From JAUILA01 sp964563925 (lineage in GTDB: Bacteria; Bacteroidota; Bacteroidia; Cytophagales; Cyclobacteriaceae): a DNA stretch of 47,944 nucleotides. Both the position numbers and the translations under genes were made by a program. The notes beneath the pieces are model-generated. The model did not search any database. It saw only the letters and a list, made by a program, of their open reading frames with translations, and was not told the origin of the DNA. How positions within the stretch are numbered: the stretch's first letter is position 1; every line of letters begins with the position of its first letter. Shown piece after piece: positions 42,723-47,944 of the stretch. The stretch is taken from contig CAZLZD010000032.1 of the NCBI GenBank assembly GCA_964563925.1, forward strand, positions 1 through 47,944, given 5' to 3'.

Positions 42723-45700
42723 CGCACATTGTGTATATTATTCCTCAATATTTAACAAGAATTCGACAATCAGCATTGAAAGAAATCAGCGCATACACCC
42801 TGTCATGTTCCGGTTTACCCCGATCATTTCAGGCACTTTTAATCCTATTGACCCTTTGGTCCCTGTCAGGATGTAATACACTGAAACCTTATTACGGGAA
42901 AGAATACAGGAACTGGCAGGAATACCAGTTGCCCGATTCAGCCAGCCGGCTTCATACGGTCTATCTTATTGGAGACGGGGGAGACATGGAGCGGGGTGCA
43001 CCGGTAATACAGGTACTCAACCGCATGCTGCGGGCCGAGGAAGACTCCATGAGCAGCGTGGTGTTTCTGGGAGATAATATTTACCTCCACGGACTCCCGG
43101 CACCGGATGAGGACGACCGGCAGGAGAAAGAAGAAATATTGCGGGCGCAAATGGACGCTGCCGCCGGATATACCGGTAATGTCCTGTTTATTCCCGGAAA
43201 TCATGACTGGGATTACAGTGGTCCGGACGGACTGGCCCGAGCCCTCTACCAGGAGGCATTCCTTGAGGAGCATTTTGAAAACGCTAATGTGTTCCGGCCG
43301 GACAATGGTTGTGCCGGTCCGGAAATTATCAGTGTGAGCGACAACCTGATACTAATTGCCTTAAATACCGAATGGTGGATCCATCCCTATGAAGTGCCCC
43401 GCGCACCGGAGAACGGATGCCTGACGGAAGACAAAACGGATTTTATGATACGCCTGGCCTCCATGGTCCGTGCGTACGATGACCATCATATCATGATCGT
43501 GGCGCATCACCCGGTAATAAGTAACGGAAACCATGGCGGACATTATAACCTGCTGGATAATATATTTCCGCTGCGTCTGGTACGGGACAACCTGTACATT
43601 CCCTTGCCGGTGATCGGGTCAATATATCCGGTGGCCCGTAAAATGGGGGTATCTCCCCAGGATATTCCAAATACGGAATTTCAGCAATTCAAGCAGGCGC
43701 TGCTCTCAATTACTGAACCCAGGGCCAATGTGATCTACGCGACAGGGCATGACCATAACCTGCAGTTGAACCAGGAAGGGGAGATGCATCACATCATCAG
43801 CGGGTCGGCATCCAAATTAAATTATGCGGCCAGGGGTTTTGGTGCAGATTACGTACATCAGCAGGTGGGGTTTGCCAGGGTGATTTATTACGAAAGCGGA
43901 GATGCATGGGTCGAATTTTTTGTGGTGAATGAGGAGGACCCGGACGGGAAACTCTCTTTCCGCAAACCACTTTATGCCCTGGCCGAAGCAGCCGAAACTA
44001 CCTCAGGAAGAGACCTGCCGGACTATGACAGTATTCATTCTGCTACTGCATCGAGGTGGAAAAAAAGAGGATTTCCCTGGAAATTACTATTTGGTAATGG
44101 CCGTTGGGAGGAATGGACCACTCCGGTGAGTGTACCGGTTTTCCAGCCTGATACTGTGAGCGAAGCACGCAACATGCTTCAGAAAAGCGGTGCCAGAAAT
44201 TTCCTGACCCTTCAGGCCAGGGACCGGGAGGGCCGGACGGTGCTCATCAGACCGGTGGAAAAATTCTCCAGCCAGACGCTCTCCGGCGGACTCCGTGATA
44301 CCTGGCTGGCTTCTGAAATAAATGCGCAAAGCCGGGCGCACCACCCGTACGGCGACCTGGTCATTGCACCGCTGGCTGATTCGCTGGGCTTTCCGGGGCC
44401 ACAGCCCGAACTCGTATTCCTGCCCGTTTCTCCGTCATTTGGAAAATACATGGATGAATTTGGCGGTATCCTGGCTACGGTAGAGCCTGAATCTGAAATG
44501 TTCCCGCTTGACTCCGGGGTTGAGTCACGCCTTTTGAGTACGCGTCAGATGATCAGGATGATTGAAGAAGACCCAAAAACCCGGGTTGACAGCCGTCTTT
44601 ATCTGAAAGCCCGTTTTCTTGATATTATTTCAGGAGACTGGAACCGGTCTGACAACGACTGGTTCTGGCTGTTAAGGGAGTCTGCCGATGAAAAGTACAT
44701 TGTGCCGGTCAACAGGGATCATGATCAGCTTTTTCCACAGTATGACGGGTTGTTACCCTGGTTGCTGTCACGCCGCTGGAATCCCGATCCGCTGCAGATT
44801 TACGGAGATTCTATAACGGATATTTCTGCGTATGTCAGGCCAAATGCAGTGCTTGATCAGCGCCTGCTGAATAGTCTCAACTGGCATGCCTGGGACCGTG
44901 TTGTCAATGAATTCACAAATGAGCTGTCCAATGAGACATTGGAGGCTGCGATCCGGAATCTCCCAGATACCATCTACGAGGCAACGGGAGCGGAAATTCT
45001 GGATAAAATGCGCACCCGTCGAAATGATATCCATGCCTATGCACGCCGGTTCTATGAGATTCTTACCAGGCAGATGGAGGTTACAGGTTCACATAAGGAT
45101 GACCACTTCGAGTTGACCTGGATCGATCAGGGGTTGTTCCGGGTACGGGTCCTGACCGATGATATCGAAATTTTCGACCGGATTTTTGACGTGAGGGATA
45201 CCGAGGAGATCAGGCTGTATGGCCTTCAGGGAGATGACACCTTTTATATTCAGCCGGGAAATCCCGTGGTCAGTGTCCGTATTATTCCCGGCAGGGGGAA
45301 CGATCAGCTTCACGTTGACAGTCCGGCCGAAGGAATGCCGGGAGGAAAGATCGATCTGTACGATGCGGCACCGGCAACCAGGGTTTCGGGAAGGGCTGTA
45401 CGTGTTCATCCCGATGACGAATTTGGTGATTTTGAAAAGGATATTCGCAATGATTATTCGGGGGTGACACTTCCGGTATTCGAACTGGGGTATAATCCTG
45501 ATGACGGTTTGGTGACGCGGCTGGGTATGGTCTTTAAGCGGCCGGGCTTTCGCCGGGACCCGGCTCGAATTTCCGGGGATTTTGATCTTCGCTATGCAAC
45601 TGCTACCGGGGCGTTAAGCACCTCCTTCCGCGCCGGGATGTATGCACTCTTCGACGGACACAGCGATCTCATCTTTTCCGGATCTTTTGCATCGCCGTAT

Positions 45701-46498
45701 ATCTTCAATTATTTCGGGGAGGGAAACGAAACAGAAAACATCCGTACTATTGATTACTACCGTATTCCCTTGCGGGAAGCGCAGTTTTCCCTGGCCTTTC
45801 AAAAACGGATTAGCCCACGCCTTTCCTTTCAGGTTTTTGGAGGATATCAAGGGTACGATATCCTGCAGCCTGACGCGGATGAAAATATACTTTCCACTCT
45901 TCCGGGTGAGGAATTTTATAATACTGACCAGACTGATTTCCTGCAGGCGGGTGCCACGTTAAGCCTGAAGGTTGTTGACCGGGAGTACAACCCGGAGAAA
46001 GGGTTTTACTTTCACGGGGGTGTAGGGTACCACCGGGAACCACGTGGGGACTTCGGCGATTTCCTGCGAATGCACGGAAATCTCAGTATCTACCTTACTC
46101 CGAACCTGCCCTTACGTACGACGCTGGCCACCAGGATCGGGTTTGAAAACAACACCGGGGACTATTATTTCTACCAGTCGGCGTTCCTTGGCGGACTCAC
46201 AAATCTGCGCGGCCATCGTCGCACAAGATTTGCAGGTAAATCAGTACTGTATCTGAATAATGAAATTCGAATGAAGCTATTCTCCTTCAGGAATGACCTG
46301 ATTGCCGGCCAGTCTGGTCTCATCGCTTTCTACGACCTTGGAAAAAGCTGGGACAGGGAAGGCAGGACGGGCGAATTCTCCCATGGATATGGAGGAGGGC
46401 TGTATGTACAATTCCTTGAGAAATTCATTTGGCGCGCTTCGGCCGGATTTGGTGAAGAATCACCCTACATTGTGGTAGGTACAGGTTTTTTCTTTTAA
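42719..46498 (+). CDS. Metallophosphatase - middle kinase-like region - Omp85 barrel fusion lipoprotein
   Basis: The 1259-aa protein carries an internal lipobox (WSLSGC, Cys52). A calcineurin-like phosphoesterase spans about 78-400, with metal motifs GDGGD (85-89), GDN in FLGDNIY (116-122), GNHDW (160-164), VAHHPV (261-266) and GHDHNL (343-348), all intact. The middle (about 490-900) has SGDWNRSDNDWFWL (638-651) and VPVNRDHDQLF (662-672), reminiscent of the catalytic loop and metal-binding DxD of CotH/FAM20-type kinases but degenerate (D-N and H-S changes). The last 330 residues are an Omp85/BamA-type barrel (LGGLTNLRGHRRTRFAGKSV, ending GTGFFF with terminal Phe). It would place a phosphatase at the outer membrane. 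The initiating ATG adds about 35 residues before a normal signal, so a later start is possible. Confidence 0.85.
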   Translation: MTHIVYIIPQYLTRIRQSALKEISAYTLSCSGLPRSFQALLILLTLWSLSGCNTLKPYYGKEYRNWQEYQLPDSASRLHTVYLIGDGGDMERGAPVIQVLNRMLRAEEDSMSSVVFLGDNIYLHGLPAPDEDDRQEKEEILRAQMDAAAGYTGNVLFIPGNHDWDYSGPDGLARALYQEAFLEEHFENANVFRPDNGCAGPEIISVSDNLILIALNTEWWIHPYEVPRAPENGCLTEDKTDFMIRLASMVRAYDDHHIMIVAHHPVISNGNHGGHYNLLDNIFPLRLVRDNLYIPLPVIGSIYPVARKMGVSPQDIPNTEFQQFKQALLSITEPRANVIYATGHDHNLQLNQEGEMHHIISGSASKLNYAARGFGADYVHQQVGFARVIYYESGDAWVEFFVVNEEDPDGKLSFRKPLYALAEAAETTSGRDLPDYDSIHSATASRWKKRGFPWKLLFGNGRWEEWTTPVSVPVFQPDTVSEARNMLQKSGARNFLTLQARDREGRTVLIRPVEKFSSQTLSGGLRDTWLASEINAQSRAHHPYGDLVIAPLADSLGFPGPQPELVFLPVSPSFGKYMDEFGGILATVEPESEMFPLDSGVESRLLSTRQMIRMIEEDPKTRVDSRLYLKARFLDIISGDWNRSDNDWFWLLRESADEKYIVPVNRDHDQLFPQYDGLLPWLLSRRWNPDPLQIYGDSITDISAYVRPNAVLDQRLLNSLNWHAWDRVVNEFTNELSNETLEAAIRNLPDTIYEATGAEILDKMRTRRNDIHAYARRFYEILTRQMEVTGSHKDDHFELTWIDQGLFRVRVLTDDIEIFDRIFDVRDTEEIRLYGLQGDDTFYIQPGNPVVSVRIIPGRGNDQLHVDSPAEGMPGGKIDLYDAAPATRVSGRAVRVHPDDEFGDFEKDIRNDYSGVTLPVFELGYNPDDGLVTRLGMVFKRPGFRRDPARISGDFDLRYATATGALSTSFRAGMYALFDGHSDLIFSGSFASPYIFNYFGEGNETENIRTIDYYRIPLREAQFSLAFQKRISPRLSFQVFGGYQGYDILQPDADENILSTLPGEEFYNTDQTDFLQAGATLSLKVVDREYNPEKGFYFHGGVGYHREPRGDFGDFLRMHGNLSIYLTPNLPLRTTLATRIGFENNTGDYYFYQSAFLGGLTNLRGHRRTRFAGKSVLYLNNEIRMKLFSFRNDLIAGQSGLIAFYDLGKSWDREGRTGEFSHGYGGGLYVQFLEKFIWRASAGFGEESPYIVVGTGFFF

Positions 46499-46515
46499 CA
46501 ACTTAACTAAATTGT

Positions 46516-46677
46516 ATGGATATTTTGCCCATTATTCTGTTATATCTGCTGGCTTCAATAGTCGTTATTTTCGGTATCATGTACCTTATCCGGAAGAAAC
46601 GTGACAAGGAGGCTGGGAGAAAACCGTCTAATAAGGTTCATGATATAAAAGCAGAGGAAGCAAAATCCGGGGATTAA
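46516..46677 (+). CDS. Small single-pass membrane protein (53 aa), unknown function
   Basis: ATG at 46516 to TAA at 46675-46677 encodes a protein with a membrane helix (ILPIILLYLLASIVVIFGIM, residues 3-22) and a basic, hydrophilic tail (RKKRDKEAGRKPSNK). It sits 17 nt after the Omp85-fusion stop and 40 nt before the EEP-domain gene, on the same strand, so it is likely part of the transcript. The size and tail resemble small assembly factors, but no family is recognised. Confidence 0.55.
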   Translation: MDILPIILLYLLASIVVIFGIMYLIRKKRDKEAGRKPSNKVHDIKAEEAKSGD

Positions 46678-46717
46678 TTTCCGGAGAATGAATTTACCAC
46701 CGAAACATACAGACTAA

Positions 46718-47770
46718 ATGGAGAAGTTATTTGTAATCCTCGCCGTACTGGCCATCTTATTTACGCTCATCAGGCAGGTGCGAAAGGATCACTGGACTAT
46801 CCGTTTTTTTGACTTTCCCATTGTTCAGATTACTGTACTCACCCTCTTTATCATGGCTGGGTTTATCTATTTTACCGAAACCTGGTCGATAATTAAAATA
46901 GTCACGGGCCTTGTACTTCTTGGCTGTATCCTCTATAACGCCTGGGTAATTTTTCCCTACACTTTTCTGGCCTCCAAAGAGACCAACGACCTAAGTCATC
47001 CTGAAGACGAGGACCGTGAAATCGGGATTCTCGTGTCCAATGTGTACATGGAAAATCGTGAGTATGACCGGTTGCTTAATCTGATCGAACGTGAAGATCC
47101 TGATATCATAATCACCCTGGAGACCGATAAGAGGTGGGAGAAGGCATTATCCGTTCTTAAGGAAACCTATCCCTGGTATCATGAAATACCCCTTTCAAAT
47201 ATGTACGGGATGCATCTCTATTCCCGCTTTCCACTGAGTGACCTGCACGAGCGATATCTTATTCAGAAGGGGGTTCCGTCGGTACGCTGCAAGGCAGAAC
47301 TTCCTTCGGGAAACAAATTCACCCTTTATTCAGTACACCCCAAACCTCCAAGTCCGACCGAAAACGATTTCTCTACGGCACGTGACGGGGAACTGTATAA
47401 AATAGCCATGGAAACCAGTGACCGGGACGAACCCATTATCGTGGCCGGTGACCTGAATGATGTCGCCTGGTCGCACAGTACCCGCCTTTTCAACCGTATC
47501 AGCGGACTCCTGGATCCAAGAAAAGGCCGTGGTTTCTTCAATACCTTTAATGCAAATATTCCTTTACTGCGATGGCCCCTCGATCATATCTTTCATTCCA
47601 CGCATTTTGAATTAAAGGAAATGAGAAAGCTACCCGGAATCGGCTCGGACCATTTTCCCATAGGGGTTAAACTTCACTTTACAGGTAAAAAACAACCTGC
47701 TGACCAGGAGAAAGCAGACCAGGAGGACCGTATGGAGGCGGTGGAGAAAATTGAGGAAGCTGAGGAATAA
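46718..47770 (+). CDS. EEP-family (endonuclease/exonuclease/phosphatase) membrane protein
   Basis: The 350-aa protein has an N-terminal region with about three hydrophobic helices (residues 1-90) and then an EEP domain, with LVSNVYMENREYDRLL, DPDIIITLETDKRW (catalytic Glu), YSVHPKPPSPTEND, IIVAGDLNDVAWS (Asp, Asn) and IGSDHFPIGVKLHF (Asp-His) in order. Active-site residues appear complete. It probably hydrolyses phosphodiesters in the periplasm, nucleic acid or lipid/sugar-linked. The C-terminus is a charged Glu/Lys-rich tail (DQEKADQEDRMEAVEKIEEA). Confidence 0.88.
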   Translation: MEKLFVILAVLAILFTLIRQVRKDHWTIRFFDFPIVQITVLTLFIMAGFIYFTETWSIIKIVTGLVLLGCILYNAWVIFPYTFLASKETNDLSHPEDEDREIGILVSNVYMENREYDRLLNLIEREDPDIIITLETDKRWEKALSVLKETYPWYHEIPLSNMYGMHLYSRFPLSDLHERYLIQKGVPSVRCKAELPSGNKFTLYSVHPKPPSPTENDFSTARDGELYKIAMETSDRDEPIIVAGDLNDVAWSHSTRLFNRISGLLDPRKGRGFFNTFNANIPLLRWPLDHIFHSTHFELKEMRKLPGIGSDHFPIGVKLHFTGKKQPADQEKADQEDRMEAVEKIEEAEE

Positions 47771-47821
47771 AACTCCTTGACTTTGTGGATATTTTTCTAC
47801 ACATTAATTATATGGGTCCAA

Positions 47822-47944
47822 ATGAAGGAGGAGTGCCCGAAAAAAATTTGGTACAATTTTTTCACGAACGAGCACATGTTGTGGTTTATCGAACTTACCG
47901 GAATCCTGATTTTGTCGTATGTGTTTGTGATGTGGTTAATCAGT
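47822..47944 (+). CDS. Partial gene running off the window (membrane protein start)
   Basis: ATG at 47822 opens a frame that is still open at the end of the window (41 codons). It starts with a basic, hydrophilic segment (MKEECPKKIWYNFFTNEH) and then a hydrophobic helix (LTGILILSYVFVMWLIS). An ATG at 47876 could also start it. The family cannot be called from this length. Confidence 0.35.
   Translation, partial: MKEECPKKIWYNFFTNEHMLWFIELTGILILSYVFVMWLIS

Noticed and set aside
1..47944. Search for CRISPR arrays, tRNA/rRNA genes, insertion sequences, phage or conjugation genes
   Set aside because: I saw no regularly spaced repeats, no tRNA-like cloverleaf sequences, no transposase or integrase motifs and no long direct repeats. 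A covariance-model search would be decisive for small RNAs.

Overview
The window is chromosomal DNA from a member of the Bacteroidota, most likely a cytophagal lineage. The evidence is two proteins ending in type IX secretion (T9SS) C-terminal sorting domains, a TonB receptor with an N-terminal carboxypeptidase-regulatory-like domain, DUF6090 and DUF5916 families, Bacteroidota-type promoters (TTG, 17-23 nt, TAnnTTTG), almost no Shine-Dalgarno sequences, and a primase/RibBA/SurE/Ddl/PASTA housekeeping set. The exact taxon cannot be read from the sequence. I found no tRNA, rRNA, CRISPR array, transposase, integrase or phage gene. The window reads as ordinary core and semi-core chromosome, with no gene-free stretch over about 300 bases.

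Layout. 1-6.0 kb: a small Cys/His peptide gene 2 nt before a TonB-dependent receptor, a stand-alone four-helix-bundle sensor, a TPM lipoprotein, a double NTF2-like secreted protein and a DUF6090 membrane protein. 6.1-11.8 kb: three envelope genes on one strand, namely a 1005-aa von Willebrand A protein with a transglutaminase-like region lacking its cysteine, a twin-aspartate retropepsin-like lipoprotein, and an alpha/beta hydrolase fused to TPRs. 11.9-18.0 kb: DUF1579 protein, membrane-bound AraC regulator, a broken DUF2461 gene, a DUF5916/CBM9 outer-membrane protein and a vanadium haloperoxidase-like lipoprotein. 18.2-19.9 kb: HAD phosphatase overlapping a site-2 protease. 19.9-28.2 kb, minus strand: Mrp ATPase, NifU-like scaffold, T9SS M43 metalloprotease, D-Ala-D-Ala ligase, PASTA protein and a second T9SS protein. 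28.3-33.5 kb: lipocalin-like protein, then DnaG, RibBA, a small secreted protein and SurE. 33.5-36.9 kb, minus strand: SurE-flanking secreted protein, TerC, and an ECF sigma / membrane protein / methyltransferase operon. 37.0-41.7 kb: small Cys-containing membrane peptide and SGNH lipoprotein, MFS transporter, nitroreductase, thioredoxin, orphan receiver and tandem UspA. 41.8 kb to the end: a YihY/BrkB membrane protein overlapping a 1259-aa metallophosphatase/Omp85 fusion, a 53-aa membrane peptide, an EEP-family membrane protein and the start of a further gene.

The most unusual observations are these. A TAnnTTTG promoter element lies exactly 4 nt before the start codon of three genes (dnaG, terC-like, DUF5916), with two weaker cases, which implies leaderless transcripts. 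The 1259-aa lipoprotein joins a calcineurin-type phosphatase, a middle domain with a kinase-like loop and an Omp85 barrel. The VWA protein carries a probably inactive transglutaminase fold. There is a decayed DUF2461 gene. Several small unannotated-type membrane or Cys-rich ORFs are tightly coupled to envelope genes. I did not find a clear candidate for a wholly new defence or mobile system.
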